The notes: generated from the sequence alone by a model not told the origin. A DNA stretch of 64,000 bases from Streptomyces aureoverticillatus (GCF_014649395.1 NZ_BMSY01000001.1:744001-808000), one strand, 5' to 3'; numbered from the stretch's first letter, positions 23,250 through 31,783 are shown. Translations and numbers: made by a program.

Positions 23250-23288
23250 AGCGGGCCGCCTGCCCCGAGTTGGGGAGGGCGGCCCGCT
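23250..23288 (-). terminator. Rho-independent terminator between primase-helicase and polymerase
   Basis: AGCGGGCCGCC at 23250..23260 pairs with GGCGGCCCGCT at 23278..23288. On the minus strand it is followed by TTTT. Confidence 0.88.
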
Positions 23289-23299
23289 TATGTGGTCTG

Positions 23300-25735
23300 C
23301 TAGTTGCCGAAGATTCCGGGCCCGACCGCTTCGGGGTTCTCGTCGGCTAGGCGGAGCCCCGCGAGGGAAATCCCCTTGTTGGTCTTCTTGCGGACGGCTC
23401 CGCGCTCCTCCATGGCGTCATAGAACGCGCGACGAGTCCACCGTTCCTTTGAGGGAAGGTTCTCAGCCTCGCACCACTCCAGGTACGAATTGAAAGCGTC
23501 ATTCCCGTTGATCACAACGGACTCGTCCGCGTAGTCGAGTACGCCCGGCAGGAAGCCGGCGAGTGGGTCTGAGGTCTCCCGGTACTCCTGGCTTGCGCCT
23601 GTGATGAACTGCGGGTCTTGGAGTCCGCCCCGGTACCACTCAACGGCTCCGCGCACGGCCCATGCGGCGATGCCCTCGGACTCGGCGAGTAGCTTCCGGT
23701 CTAGGTCCGGGTCCCTCTCCTCGGGCGCGAACCACCGCTTGAAAGGCAGCAACTTGACCCGCCGCCAAAGCCCTTCATCCTGGCTTCTGAACTTAGGCTT
23801 GTGGTTGGTTGCCAACAGAAGCAGAAAAGACGGCTTGAACTCGAAGAACTCTTGACGCAAGAACCGTGCCGAGATCATGTCCTTGCCGGTTACCCGCTTG
23901 AGAATGGATTCCGACATGGACTTGCCGGACTCGCCCTCGGACGCCATGACCAGGCGAGCACCCCTCAGAGCTGCGATGTCATTCGGAATGCCGCCGCTCT
24001 TACGCTCCTCGAACGTGGCGAAGGGAGTGGTCCGGGCAATGGCACGGAACACCGTTGTCAGCGTGTCCACGAGTACCGATTTGCCGTTCGCTCCCTTGCC
24101 CCACAGCACACCGAATGACTGCTCTGTGGTGTGCCCGGTGATGCCGTAGCCGACCAGTCGTTGAATGTAGGCGGGCATGTCTGGCATGTCGGGGAAGATC
24201 TCGGTGAGGAAGGATTCCCATCGGGGGCAGTGCTTATCGGGGTTGTAGTCGATATCGAGCGTGTACGTCAGTAGGTCCGCCTGGTCGTGCGGGCGCAGAC
24301 GTCCCGAACGCAAATCGACCGTGCCGTTGCGGAAGTTGAGCAAGTCCGGTCGGTCGTCAAAGTCCGTCGCGGCAATGCTGACGTTGGGCACGGAACACAA
24401 CTCGGTCAGCAACGCGTCAATGCGGCTGGTCATCGTGAAGCCCCGGGCCAACTGGTTCTGTCCGGCGAGGACGAGCGCGGCGCCCATGCGGTGGATTTCC
24501 TGCCGTACCCGCATGTCCGACCGGACCCACGTGCGGCCGTTCCAGGTGTAGAAGCCGAGCCCCGCCGCGTAGCGGATGCGACCCCCGCTCCACGCGACCA
24601 GGGCATGCGCGTTCATCGCGTCGGACTCGCCGTACTGCGATACGAGCTTGGCGAGGATGTCCGCCGCTTCGGCGCCCTGGTCCCGGCTGACCGTGTCGGC
24701 TCCGGTGCGCTCGGCAAGCTCGGCGGTGCGGGCTGCCGCTTCCCGCTCGGCGGTGTCGCGGACTGGTCGGGCCGCCTTGACCGCGCGGTGTAGGTCATCG
24801 GCGAAGCACTCGGGGCCCGACGCGCGCCAATCCGTCAAGTCCCAGTCGCGCACTGGAATGTGGAGCGCATGCGCATCTATGCCGTGCTCGGCGAGCCCCG
24901 CGGCGAGGCGGGCGGTAAAGCCGTTGCCCGCCTGGTCGTTGTCCCCGGCGAGGATCACGAGCGAGCCGCGTAGTCCCTCGGCGAGTTCGCGCACCAGCTC
25001 GGGCGAGCCGGCGAGGCTCGCGCCTCGGATTGCCACCGCGTCATAGCCGCACGCAACCGCTGTGAGCGCGTCTCCGGGCCCCTCGGTGATCAAGACCGTG
25101 CCGTATCCGCCGCCGCCCCGGAATACGCCGTACGGGGCCCACCGGAGCCCCTTGGGGTTGGCTAGTGACAGCCACCGTGCGGGGCACTGCCCGCCGAGAT
25201 CTCTGCCTTGCAGTCCTCGGGCTACCCCGTCGAACCCCAGCAACGGCACGGTCAGCCGAGGATGTTCGCGGTACAGGCGAGAGAGGTAGGGGAACCCCTC
25301 GCCCTGGTCTCCCTGGTCCACGCCGAGCGACAGTTCCGCGGCGGTCTCCAGGTCGAGCCCGAACCGCTCGGCGAGGTAGTCCCGGGCCCTGCCCGCCCCC
25401 TCGGCCCCGTAGTCGCCGAGGGCGAGCGAGGTCCGGTCCACGTACGCCGCGAGTGCGGCAGTCTGCGCGACGGGCACCAGCTCGGGGCGCTCGGCGGACA
25501 CCGTGGCACCCGGGCCGCTCACGTCGAACAGGTCCGACCAGCCGAGCCGTGCCGCTGCGATCACGTCCGCGGTGTCACAGCCTGTGCGGCACGTGATCCG
25601 TACTTTCAGGTCCTCGCCCCGCCAGATACGGAGCGACGGGCGCGAGTCCGGGTGTGCGGGGCACGCGGCGAGGTATCCGCCGTCCGCCTGGTCCGTCACG
25701 TGGTCGAACCGGGCGAGCAGATCAGACAGCAGCAC
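23300..25735 (-). CDS. Primase-helicase, P4-family (811 aa)
   Basis: The N-terminus has a CHC2-like zinc motif (AACPAHPDSRP, then ITCRTGCDTADV). A TOPRIM-type primase region follows (VLITEGPGDALTAVACG, SLVILAGDNDQAGNGF). The C-terminal half is a D5/P4 superfamily 3 helicase with Walker A GVLWGKGANGKSVLVD and arginine-finger region LLLATNHKPKF. It should prime and unwind at the phage origin. It overlaps the nuclease gene 25722..26252 by 14 nt, the start being a GTG. A terminator separates it from the polymerase gene. Confidence 0.9.
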   Translation of the reverse strand: MLLSDLLARFDHVTDQADGGYLAACPAHPDSRPSLRIWRGEDLKVRITCRTGCDTADVIAAARLGWSDLFDVSGPGATVSAERPELVPVAQTAALAAYVDRTSLALGDYGAEGAGRARDYLAERFGLDLETAAELSLGVDQGDQGEGFPYLSRLYREHPRLTVPLLGFDGVARGLQGRDLGGQCPARWLSLANPKGLRWAPYGVFRGGGGYGTVLITEGPGDALTAVACGYDAVAIRGASLAGSPELVRELAEGLRGSLVILAGDNDQAGNGFTARLAAGLAEHGIDAHALHIPVRDWDLTDWRASGPECFADDLHRAVKAARPVRDTAEREAAARTAELAERTGADTVSRDQGAEAADILAKLVSQYGESDAMNAHALVAWSGGRIRYAAGLGFYTWNGRTWVRSDMRVRQEIHRMGAALVLAGQNQLARGFTMTSRIDALLTELCSVPNVSIAATDFDDRPDLLNFRNGTVDLRSGRLRPHDQADLLTYTLDIDYNPDKHCPRWESFLTEIFPDMPDMPAYIQRLVGYGITGHTTEQSFGVLWGKGANGKSVLVDTLTTVFRAIARTTPFATFEERKSGGIPNDIAALRGARLVMASEGESGKSMSESILKRVTGKDMISARFLRQEFFEFKPSFLLLLATNHKPKFRSQDEGLWRRVKLLPFKRWFAPEERDPDLDRKLLAESEGIAAWAVRGAVEWYRGGLQDPQFITGASQEYRETSDPLAGFLPGVLDYADESVVINGNDAFNSYLEWCEAENLPSKERWTRRAFYDAMEERGAVRKKTNKGISLAGLRLADENPEAVGPGIFGN

Positions 25736-26252
25736 GCGCGCTCACCCCCGGCACGTTGCGGCGGTAGTCGGCGAGCAGGTGCCCGAGATCCCACAGAGTG
25801 GTGGTCATGTACCAGCGGGACGTGTCGAGCCCCCGCAACGAGGGAGTCCAGCCGTACAGCGCGGCGAACTCGGGGGCGTGCATGCCGAGGGCGAGCCGTA
25901 CCCGTGTCCACGTCCGCACGGACATGTGCACGCGCCCGTGCCGCACGTGAGCCCGCCGCGTCTTGTGCGCGACCACACCGAACGGGAAGCCCGCGTGCGA
26001 TGCCTCGATGTCTGCTTGCCGTAGCCAGGTTGGAACGGCGGGGCGCGCTACGTCCTTTGCCTCGATGATGAACGGGGCCGCGTGGATATCGCCCACATCG
26101 CGGGCACCCTCTTGTGCGGCGCGACGGACGTTCTCACCCGAGAGCGGATCACGGAACGCTCCCGTCTCGTCGACCAGGCCGAGGAATCGATTCAGGTGGT
26201 CGCGTATGGCGCTTTCCCACGCTGTCCCGCGTGCCTTGTTGGGGTTAGCCAT
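25722..26252 (-). CDS. PD-(D/E)XK nuclease, Holliday-junction-resolvase-like (176 aa)
   Basis: The conserved core is NKARGTAWESAIRDHLN (catalytic Glu region), then ARDVGDI and FIIEAKDVARPAVPTWLRQA (the D...ExK pair). This is the pattern of phage resolvase-like endonucleases that process branched DNA during recombination or packaging. The C-terminal 70 residues are specific to actinophages. It overlaps both neighbours (8 nt with the small upstream gene, 14 nt with the primase-helicase gene), so all three are co-translated. Confidence 0.8.
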   Translation of the reverse strand: MANPNKARGTAWESAIRDHLNRFLGLVDETGAFRDPLSGENVRRAAQEGARDVGDIHAAPFIIEAKDVARPAVPTWLRQADIEASHAGFPFGVVAHKTRRAHVRHGRVHMSVRTWTRVRLALGMHAPEFAALYGWTPSLRGLDTSRWYMTTTLWDLGHLLADYRRNVPGVSARAAV

Positions 26253-26430
26253 CGGCTTCCCCTTGCCGGATCACGCAGCCTCGCCCCATGGCGTGTGCCG
26301 CTGCGGCGAGATAGCGCAGCCAGTCCGGGCGGGACTTCCACCCCGGGAGTAGCCACAGCTCATCACCCGCGGTCATCTCTCGTACGTCCCCAATGGGTGG
26401 CGCGTAGTCGGCGCTCACTTCGTAAATCAC
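26245..26430 (-). CDS. Small hypothetical phage protein (61 aa)
   Basis: The start is taken as the GTG at 26428..26430, preceded by GGGGGGACT right after a terminator, as in other phage units here. The product (VIYEVSADYAPPIGDVREM, then ELWLLPGWKSRPDWLRYLAAAA) is a short alpha/beta protein of unknown function. It overlaps the resolvase-like gene by 8 nt. Confidence 0.6.
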   Translation of the reverse strand: MIYEVSADYAPPIGDVREMTAGDELWLLPGWKSRPDWLRYLAAAAHAMGRGCVIRQGEADG

Positions 26431-26444
26431 AGTCCCCCCAATGC

Positions 26445-26484
26445 GAAAGGACCGGACTCCCAACTTGGGGTGTCCGGTCCTTTC
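26445..26484 (-). terminator. Terminator with 12-bp stem
   Basis: GAAAGGACCGGA at 26445..26456 pairs perfectly with TCCGGTCCTTTC at 26473..26484. The loop also has partial pairing (CTCCCAAC/TTGGGG). Confidence 0.88.
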
Positions 26485-26495
26485 TGGTCGTGCTG

Positions 26496-26780
26496 TTACT
26501 GGTCTCGCTCGCCCGTCACGTCCGGGATGATCAGCCGCACGTGTTCCGACGTGATCCACTCCTTTCGGAGCGAGCGGCGCTTAGCGAAACCCGATTCAGT
26601 GCCGGTCGGTCGGATGCGCAGCATGGGCCTAAGTCGCCCGTCAACTAGGCGAGTTGTCACCCGGTCCACGATTGCGTCAGCCATGCGGACACGGTTCCCC
26701 TGCCGTGCCGCGTACGCGACTAGATCCCCCCGATACAGTTCCTCGCCGCCGTAGTCAGTGACGACCCCCCGCTTACCCAT
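26496..26780 (-). CDS. Hypothetical phage protein (94 aa)
   Basis: A small basic protein, probably beta-rich (YGGEELYRGDLVAYAARQGNR, then TTRLVDGRLRPMLRIRP). No motif is recognised. It overlaps the 3' end of the methyltransferase gene by 8 nt on the same strand and is followed by a strong terminator, so it closes that transcription unit. Function is unknown. Confidence 0.6.
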   Translation of the reverse strand: MGKRGVVTDYGGEELYRGDLVAYAARQGNRVRMADAIVDRVTTRLVDGRLRPMLRIRPTGTESGFAKRRSLRKEWITSEHVRLIIPDVTGERDQ

Positions 26781-27829
26781 CAGTCTTCTCCTCTTTGTAG
26801 TTGAGCAAGTGCAGATACGCCGTGAAAGCCTGTTGGCTCACCACGCCGTTTCCGGCTGCCTTGAGCTGCCGCGCCCGGTTGAGCCCCGGAATATGGGTGA
26901 TCCAGCCTCGCGGCAGACCCATAAGCCACTCGGCGAACACCGACGCGAGGCGGCGCCCACCACGGGGCCCGAACTCCACCGGGACCGGAGCCGGCGAGCC
27001 CATGAGGGTTTCCCAACGGTGCACAGCAGGCCCGAACTCCGCCCACCATTCCGGCGGAGAGTGGAACGCGCCCGGTGTTTCCTCGGCGGTGTCCGGGTCG
27101 ACGGGCAACAGGAACGAAACCTCGTCGTCGAGCGTCGGCCCGTGACCGCCTGCACGCCGTTTCTCCGGATGCTGCGGGGCCCCGTTCGTGCCCAGATTCG
27201 CGGTCGGGGTCTTGAACAGCTTGTGGGCCCGTTCCTTGTCGAAAAGGCGTGCCACCGCGGTAACGAGATCCTGCCCGCCGCTTCCTTGCCGGTCTGCGCG
27301 TGCGAAATCTGGCCCCTTAGCCGCGTCGGACGCGAGTGGTGTTGGCAGTAGGGGCGGCGATGCAGAACCATCTATCTCTGTGGTGGGCGGCTCCAACTGC
27401 GGACGCGCGGAAGCAACACCATCGTGCGTCATACCCGCTCTCGGCCAGTCCCGCGAGTACGTGCGCGAGGCCCCGGTTTCTGATGGCGGATACGTTCTCC
27501 AGGAAAACGAACCGTGGTCGAAGAACGCGAACGGCCCCGAGGACGCTTTCCCAAATACCCGACCTCTCGCCATGAATCCCCGCCCGCTTCCCGGCATTTG
27601 AAATGTCCTGGCAGGGGAAACCCGCCGTAATGATGTCCACCTCTCCCGCGAGGGTGGACCAGTCGAACTGTGTAATGTCTCCGATGTTGCGCGCATGCGG
27701 ATAGCGGGTAGCGAGGATCAGCGACGCGTACGGATCGATCTCCGCCACGATCTTGATCCTGTCCCCGGTCAGAGCCTCAACGGCCCGCCCGATGCCCCCA
27801 TATCCCGCGCACAGCTCAAGAATTGGGAT
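26773..27829 (-). pseudogene. C5-cytosine DNA methyltransferase, frameshifted
   Basis: The N-terminal half has motif I ILELCAGYGGIGRA, catalytic GFPCQDIS, motif VFLENVSAI and HHRDRWFCIAAP in one frame that stops at 27317. The C-terminal half (LLPTPLASDAAKG, then FAEWLMGLPRGWI and AGNGVVSQQA) is in another frame running to 26773. The join lies at about 27340..27360, and related enzymes have extra residues there, so a deletion with frameshift is likely. The motif I frame also has no ATG, GTG or TTG upstream of it. The best start is the ATC at 27827..27829, with GTG 27748 being too late. It probably once protected phage DNA from host restriction. Confidence 0.75.
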
Positions 27830-27849
27830 GTGATTACCCCCGTGAGAGA

Positions 27850-27879
27850 GGGGTCCCGGAGAACCATGCCCGGGACCCC
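27850..27879 (-). terminator. Terminator before the methyltransferase
   Basis: GGGGTCCCGG at 27850..27859 pairs with CCGGGACCCC at 27870..27879. Confidence 0.82.
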
Positions 27880-27888
27880 CTCGGCTGG

Positions 27889-28584
27889 CTAGAACGTCGG
27901 CTCAGCTACCGCGTCATTCCACGACTTGAGGACGCGAATAACGGGCTTGCGGTACGACACGTCCCGCCCCTTCTTCGTGGTGTACTCGACCAGCTCTAGC
28001 GAAAGCTCGGCGAGGGCTTCCCCGTTCACCTTGTCGAGCGCGTTACCGATCTCGTGCAGCGTCTCGGCAAGCTTCCAAGAACCCGTCTGGAACCGGAAAA
28101 GGCCAAGGTCGTAGTCCTCGGCGAGCCGGAACGTTACTGCAATGCTCGGCGCGGGACCGCGCTTGGACTTCGCGGCAGCCTTACGGTCCTCCATAAGGGC
28201 CGGGCAGCCGCACGACTTGCCCCGGTCCTCGTCCGGCGACAGGTATTCGACACCATCGCAGTGATGAATGAGGTTCGAACCGTTCCACAGCTTCATATCC
28301 GACGTAACCGCGTCCGCGCCGGAAAGAACAATCTTGACCTTGCTCTGAGAGGTCAGAACCTCAATGAAATTCTCCGACGTGCTATCGGTCTCTTCGGGCT
28401 GTCCGCCCATGAGCTGAGCGACAGCCGCGGCAACCTCCGGGTCCCCAGTCGTCACCTTCCACTCGCTGAGCTGTTCCGGAACACCGTTCACCAGTCGGCC
28501 CGCGTGGAAGCGGCCAACGGTGTCATCGCTGAACGTGTTCTTCGGCATCGCGTCCGGGTCGGTCTCGAAAATACGAAGGCCCAT
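27889..28584 (-). CDS. Phage recombination/replication-associated protein, hypothetical (231 aa)
   Basis: The product begins GLRIFETDPDAMPKNTFSDD, has a cysteine cluster (HHCDGVEYLSPDEDRGKSCGCP) that could bind zinc, and ends in a domain with GLFRFQTGSWKLAETLHEI. This layout is seen in actinophage genes lying beside RecB-like exonucleases, where a single-strand annealing or binding role is suspected but not shown. AGGGGGATTCACAGT precedes the ATG at 28582..28584, immediately after the terminator of the upstream nuclease gene. Confidence 0.6.
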   Translation of the reverse strand: MGLRIFETDPDAMPKNTFSDDTVGRFHAGRLVNGVPEQLSEWKVTTGDPEVAAAVAQLMGGQPEETDSTSENFIEVLTSQSKVKIVLSGADAVTSDMKLWNGSNLIHHCDGVEYLSPDEDRGKSCGCPALMEDRKAAAKSKRGPAPSIAVTFRLAEDYDLGLFRFQTGSWKLAETLHEIGNALDKVNGEALAELSLELVEYTTKKGRDVSYRKPVIRVLKSWNDAVAEPTF

Positions 28585-28618
28585 ACTGTGAATCCCCCTG
28601 ATTTTGGGCATGAAAAAA
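28582..28618 (-). promoter_or_regulatory. Start-associated cassette, copy 1
   Basis: On the minus strand: T-run, then CATGCCCAAA, then AGGGGG, then the ATG of 27889..28584. The same order recurs at 31414, 41900 and (shortened) 44992. Confidence 0.55.
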
Positions 28619-28641
28619 GGGACAGCGCTCGTGCGCGTCCC
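28613..28641 (-). terminator. Terminator with T-run after the RecB-like gene
   Basis: GGGAC (28619..28623) and GTCCC (28637..28641) flank an inner GCGC pair. Six T residues follow on the minus strand. Confidence 0.82.
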
Positions 28642-28663
28642 TGGTCTGTGATGGTGCAGAGTT

Positions 28664-29500
28664 CTATGCCGCTCGGCGCTGCGTTCCGGTGATGAGCCGA
28701 CGAACGCTCTCAGCGATCGGGCGGCCAAACACCGTCTTGGAGATCTCGCGGTCCCACTGGAAAACATGGCGCAACGTCAGAAACACGTTGAAGATCTCTT
28801 CATCAATCCGAACGGGCTTGAACACCCAGCCTTCCGGAGTGATGTGCAGGACTGCCGCGCCGTCCACCTTCGGCATGGGCTCGGACGTGCCATCAGGCGC
28901 AATGATCCGGTCGGCATGGGCGTACGCCGAGAGCTGTAGCGCCACGTCCGGATAGGCGGACTTGGAAGTCTTCCAGTCCACCAACAGCGTGTGCCACTCG
29001 CCGTTTTCGTGGTCGGGCTTTCCGTCCTCGCCGAGCCGCACACGCACGAGTGCGTCAAACGAGCCCGCGTACCCGTGCTCGTCGGACCAACACACGTCCT
29101 CAGCGCGGACGAGCTGCGGGCGCACAGCGGTAAGGAACTCGGCGAACCCGAGCCGGTACGGCTCCAAGTCCGGGTGCACGCGCCCGATTTCCTCAAGGCG
29201 AATCATGCGTTCAAACAGGTCGTGGGCATCGCTGCCCACCTTTGCGCGCAGCTTGGTGTACCGGGTGTGTGCGTTCCGCAGGAAGTCCACGGCGCCCGCG
29301 GGGTCGCGCTCGGCGATTGCCCGCACCGCGTCCATGTTCTCGACTGCCGTTTCCGCGGTCATGCGGGCTGCCCAGAAGGTCAGGAACGGCTTAGGCAACA
29401 TCGAGACGATGGAGGTAACACCCGGGACCTTTTCCGCGGTCTCAGGGCTGATGTAGAAGCGCGAGCCACCGCGCTTGATAGTCCGGATGGCTCCGGGCAT
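28664..29500 (-). CDS. RecB/Cas4-like PD-(D/E)XK exonuclease (278 aa)
   Basis: The RecB-type nuclease motifs are ordered as expected: an N-terminal VPGVTSIVSMLPKPFL, then HDLFERM, YAGSFDALVRV (GxxDxxx), LLVDWKTSKSAYPD (DxK) and QLSAYAHAD (QxxxY). Such phage exonucleases resect DNA ends for recombination. GAGGGGGACAGCC precedes the ATG. The palindrome-flanked element A lies immediately upstream. A terminator and start-associated cassette follow. Confidence 0.85.
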   Translation of the reverse strand: MPGAIRTIKRGGSRFYISPETAEKVPGVTSIVSMLPKPFLTFWAARMTAETAVENMDAVRAIAERDPAGAVDFLRNAHTRYTKLRAKVGSDAHDLFERMIRLEEIGRVHPDLEPYRLGFAEFLTAVRPQLVRAEDVCWSDEHGYAGSFDALVRVRLGEDGKPDHENGEWHTLLVDWKTSKSAYPDVALQLSAYAHADRIIAPDGTSEPMPKVDGAAVLHITPEGWVFKPVRIDEEIFNVFLTLRHVFQWDREISKTVFGRPIAESVRRLITGTQRRAA

Positions 29501-29535
29501 GGCTGTCCCCCTCGGGGTTGCTGGGGTGAGGTTGA

Positions 29536-29622
29536 GGGGTGGCGGAGTGACGGTTCTAGCTGTCTTTTTTGAAGAACAAGAAAAAACAAGAAAGAAGGAG
29601 AGTGGGGGTCACTTCCGCCACC
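29536..29622 (+). repeat. Element A: palindrome-flanked AT/purine-rich element
   Basis: GGTGGCGGAGTGAC (29538..29551) and GTCACTTCCGCCACC (29608..29622) are inverted around an AT-rich, purine-rich core with TTTTTTGAAGAAC and AGAAAGAAGGAG. A closely similar element in the opposite orientation lies at 49328..49449. It sits between the dNMP kinase stop and the RecB-like start. Possible roles are origin, promoter or protein-binding site. Confidence 0.7.
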
Positions 29623-29636
29623 GCGTCACGCTGTCG

Positions 29637-30218
29637 TCAGCGCGGTACCGCGAGCCCGTCCGCCGCCTGGTACAGCTCGGCGAGACTGCCCGCGTTGGTC
29701 AGCACCGCGTCCGCGGGGTACTCGTCCAGCGCGGTTTCGCTGACGTGCTCGCGCTCGGCTCGGCTTGCGGGCCCGTGGCCACCGGGACGGACCACGCGGA
29801 CGAGTGCGAACCCCCGTGCGCGGAGCGCATCCGCTTCGTTGGTGTGCCGTACGTCCGTGATCACTACGGGGATGGTCCAGCGGTCTGCGGTGTCCACCTT
29901 GGCGAGGGCGAGGCGTAGCCAGTGCTCGGGGTCGTGCTCGCGCACTGCCTCGCCGAGCCGCTGCAACGTACGCCGTACCTCGGGAAAGATCTTCGCCGCG
30001 TCCCACCCGTGTCGGCGCACCACATCAGACAGACGGATGGGCAGCGCCCCGAGCCCGGTCGGCTCGGTGCCCACGATGGGGTCAAGGTCGAGGGCTGTTG
30101 TACGCAGCGGGTCCGCGAACGCGACCCGTACGAACTGGTGCCGCAGGACGAGCCGGGACGCTGCGGTGTCCTTGCCACTGCGAGCCCGACCCATCAACGC
30201 GACATGCCGAAACGTCAC
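29637..30218 (-). CDS. Phage deoxynucleoside monophosphate kinase (193 aa)
   Basis: The P-loop is near the start (VALMGRARSGKDTAASRLV), followed by FADPLRTTALDLDP, a substrate-binding segment, and VITDVRHTNEADALR. This is the pattern of phage dNMP kinases, which raise dNTP supply for phage replication. The GTG at 30216..30218 overlaps the stop of the small membrane protein gene. It is the last gene before element A. Confidence 0.85.
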   Translation of the reverse strand: MTFRHVALMGRARSGKDTAASRLVLRHQFVRVAFADPLRTTALDLDPIVGTEPTGLGALPIRLSDVVRRHGWDAAKIFPEVRRTLQRLGEAVREHDPEHWLRLALAKVDTADRWTIPVVITDVRHTNEADALRARGFALVRVVRPGGHGPASRAEREHVSETALDEYPADAVLTNAGSLAELYQAADGLAVPR

Positions 30219-30457
30219 GCGAGCCCGCCGTCCGCCTGGCCCTGGTGCTCGTCCTCGCGGGGCTCGCCGGCTGCCGTGGTCGAGGCGGTCTTACGGTCCT
30301 CGGCACGCTGCACCGCCTCGCCGGTACCGAGCACCGCGGCGACCAGGCCGAGGACGAGCGCGCTCGGCAGCTCGGGCACGTAGTGCGCCACCAGGGCGAG
30401 AGCGGCCACGGCTACGGCGTAGATGCGGGCCGGGTGGGTGCGGATGAAAGTGATCAA
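30215..30457 (-). CDS. Small membrane protein, possible holin (80 aa)
   Basis: Two hydrophobic helices (ARIYAVAVAALALVAHYV and SALVLGLVAAVLGTG) are followed by a charged, hydrophilic tail rich in Glu, Arg and Gln. Size, two-helix layout and position next to the endolysin fit a holin. The short upstream gap (30458..30618) holds no firm gene, only a 25-codon CxxC frame without a standard start. Overlaps the dNMP kinase by 4 nt. Confidence 0.65.
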   Translation of the reverse strand: MITFIRTHPARIYAVAVAALALVAHYVPELPSALVLGLVAAVLGTGEAVQRAEDRKTASTTAAGEPREDEHQGQADGGLA

Positions 30458-30618
30458 GGGTCCCTCTTTTCGTAACGGTGCGTAGATCGAATGAGCAGCT
30501 GCACGACCGGGCGATACGCGGACATGGCGGACGCCCGGTCAGCACGCTGTGTGATGGATGCGGGGCGCGTCGGCCCCGAGCTGGTCCCGGCAATTCGGGC
30601 ACCGGTGACGGGCCGTGG

Positions 30619-31416
30619 TCAGACCGCCGGAACCCGCAGCGCGTCCCACGTCTTGCGACCGGGCCACCCATCCGCATCGGCCCCGGAGAATCCGCGCTTG
30701 CGCTGCCATGCGGCGTACGAGCGCCGGTCCGCGTCGCTCCACTGCGGCCCCGGGCCCTCGGCGTACCGGCCGCACCCCTCGGCGACCAGGCGCCGCCCCA
30801 TGGCTGTGATGAGCGGGGAGCGGGGCGAGGACTTGAAGAACTCGGCACCGGGGAACGGGGCGAGCTTCGGGGACGGCTTGGGTGGCTTGCCCCCGGCCGC
30901 CTTGACGATGCCGGGGAACACCAGCTCTCGGAACTGTCGCTGTCGAGCATCACCGGGGCACGCGGTCCCGCCGGGACTCCACTGCGAGAACATGCGGTGC
31001 GTGCCAAAACCGGGGTCGGAGTGTGAGCGGCAGATGCGCAGCGGGACCCCGTGGGTCTTGTGCATCCACGCGCCGAGCTTGATCAGGGCAGCAATCTGCG
31101 AACTCGTCCATGCGTCGGTGTGCTTGAGGTTGCTCGCCGTTTCGACGGACACCGCGCCGGTACCGTCGCCGCGCTTGTTGGCGTACATGTTCGCGTCGGC
31201 TCGGGTCTGCGTGCCGATGTACTGGAACGCGTCCCCGCCGAACTCCACGTAAAAGTGACTCTCAAGGTTGGTGCTGTCCCGCCAGTACTCGTACGTTCGA
31301 CGACCGGTCCACGGCGCGGCGAGACTGTGAAAGATCATCTGAGTCGGTCGGATGGCGGGCTGTGCGTTCCCCTCGGGCTGCACTTCCATCCGCTTGGCAT
31401 TCGGATACCAGGCCAT
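30619..31416 (-). CDS. Endolysin: N-acetylmuramoyl-L-alanine amidase with peptidoglycan-binding domain (265 aa)
   Basis: The N-terminal domain is an amidase_2/PGRP type. It contains IFHSLAAPW near the N-terminus, HFYVEFGGDAFQYI, and the metal or active-site SHSDPGFGTHRMFSQWSPGGTACPG. The C-terminal 70 residues form a peptidoglycan-binding domain (YAAWQRKRGFSGADADGWPG). It should cleave the stem peptide from MurNAc and lyse the host at the end of infection. No signal peptide is seen, so export depends on a holin. AGGGGGAATTC precedes the ATG. Confidence 0.88.
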   Translation of the reverse strand: MAWYPNAKRMEVQPEGNAQPAIRPTQMIFHSLAAPWTGRRTYEYWRDSTNLESHFYVEFGGDAFQYIGTQTRADANMYANKRGDGTGAVSVETASNLKHTDAWTSSQIAALIKLGAWMHKTHGVPLRICRSHSDPGFGTHRMFSQWSPGGTACPGDARQRQFRELVFPGIVKAAGGKPPKPSPKLAPFPGAEFFKSSPRSPLITAMGRRLVAEGCGRYAEGPGPQWSDADRRSYAAWQRKRGFSGADADGWPGRKTWDALRVPAV

Positions 31417-31446
31417 GAATTCCCCCTGTGTTTGGGCATGAAAAGG
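31411..31446 (-). promoter_or_regulatory. Start-associated cassette, copy 2
   Basis: Terminator stem, then TTTTCATGCCCAAA, AGGGGG and the ATG of the endolysin on the minus strand. Nearly the same as copy 1 at 28582..28618. Confidence 0.55.
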
Positions 31447-31473
31447 CCCCGTCCGGTAGAGCCCGGACGGGGC
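31446..31473 (-). terminator. Terminator before the endolysin gene
   Basis: GCCCCGTCCGG at 31446..31456 pairs with CCGGACGGGGC at 31463..31473. Confidence 0.88.
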
Positions 31474-31507
31474 TGGTATGTGATGTGTGGTGGCTACTCG
31501 GCGCAGG

Positions 31508-31783
31508 TCATCCGGCTACTTTCGCCACAGTGAGACCCGCGGCAACGACGGTCGCCACAGCAGTGATCAGGGCGACAGGCAACACGAACTTGCCTCGCTC
31601 ACCCTCAAGGCTGCGGATACGCGTCTCATGGTCTTCTAGCGTCTCGTCCACGCTTTCCCCTTGCTGCCCGAGTGACCGCACGTCCTCGCGGAGCCCCACC
31701 ACTTCGTCATAGATCTCTCGGGCCCCGATCCGCACGCCTAGCGTCTCGTCCTGGTCGTGCATTCCCTCGCCCTCGCTCACCAT
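31508..31783 (-). CDS. Coiled-coil membrane protein, holin-like (91 aa)
   Basis: A coiled-coil region (IYDEVVGLREDVRSLGQQ, then VDETLEDHETRIRSLEGERG) leads to one C-terminal transmembrane helix (LPVALITAVATVVAAGLTVAK). This is the layout of XhlA/holin-like phage proteins, which sit in the inner membrane near lysis. The ATG at 31783 overlaps the minor tail gene stop. An alternative start at 31762 has a better GAGGGCGAGGG upstream. A terminator follows, then the endolysin. Confidence 0.7.
   Translation of the reverse strand: MVSEGEGMHDQDETLGVRIGAREIYDEVVGLREDVRSLGQQGESVDETLEDHETRIRSLEGERGKFVLPVALITAVATVVAAGLTVAKVAG

Noticed and set aside
30539..30625. 25-codon CxxC frame (RHRCPNCRDQLGADAPRIHH) downstream of the endolysin
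   Set aside because: It looks protein-like, but has no ATG, GTG or TTG start. Only a CTG overlapping the endolysin stop is available, so it is not called.
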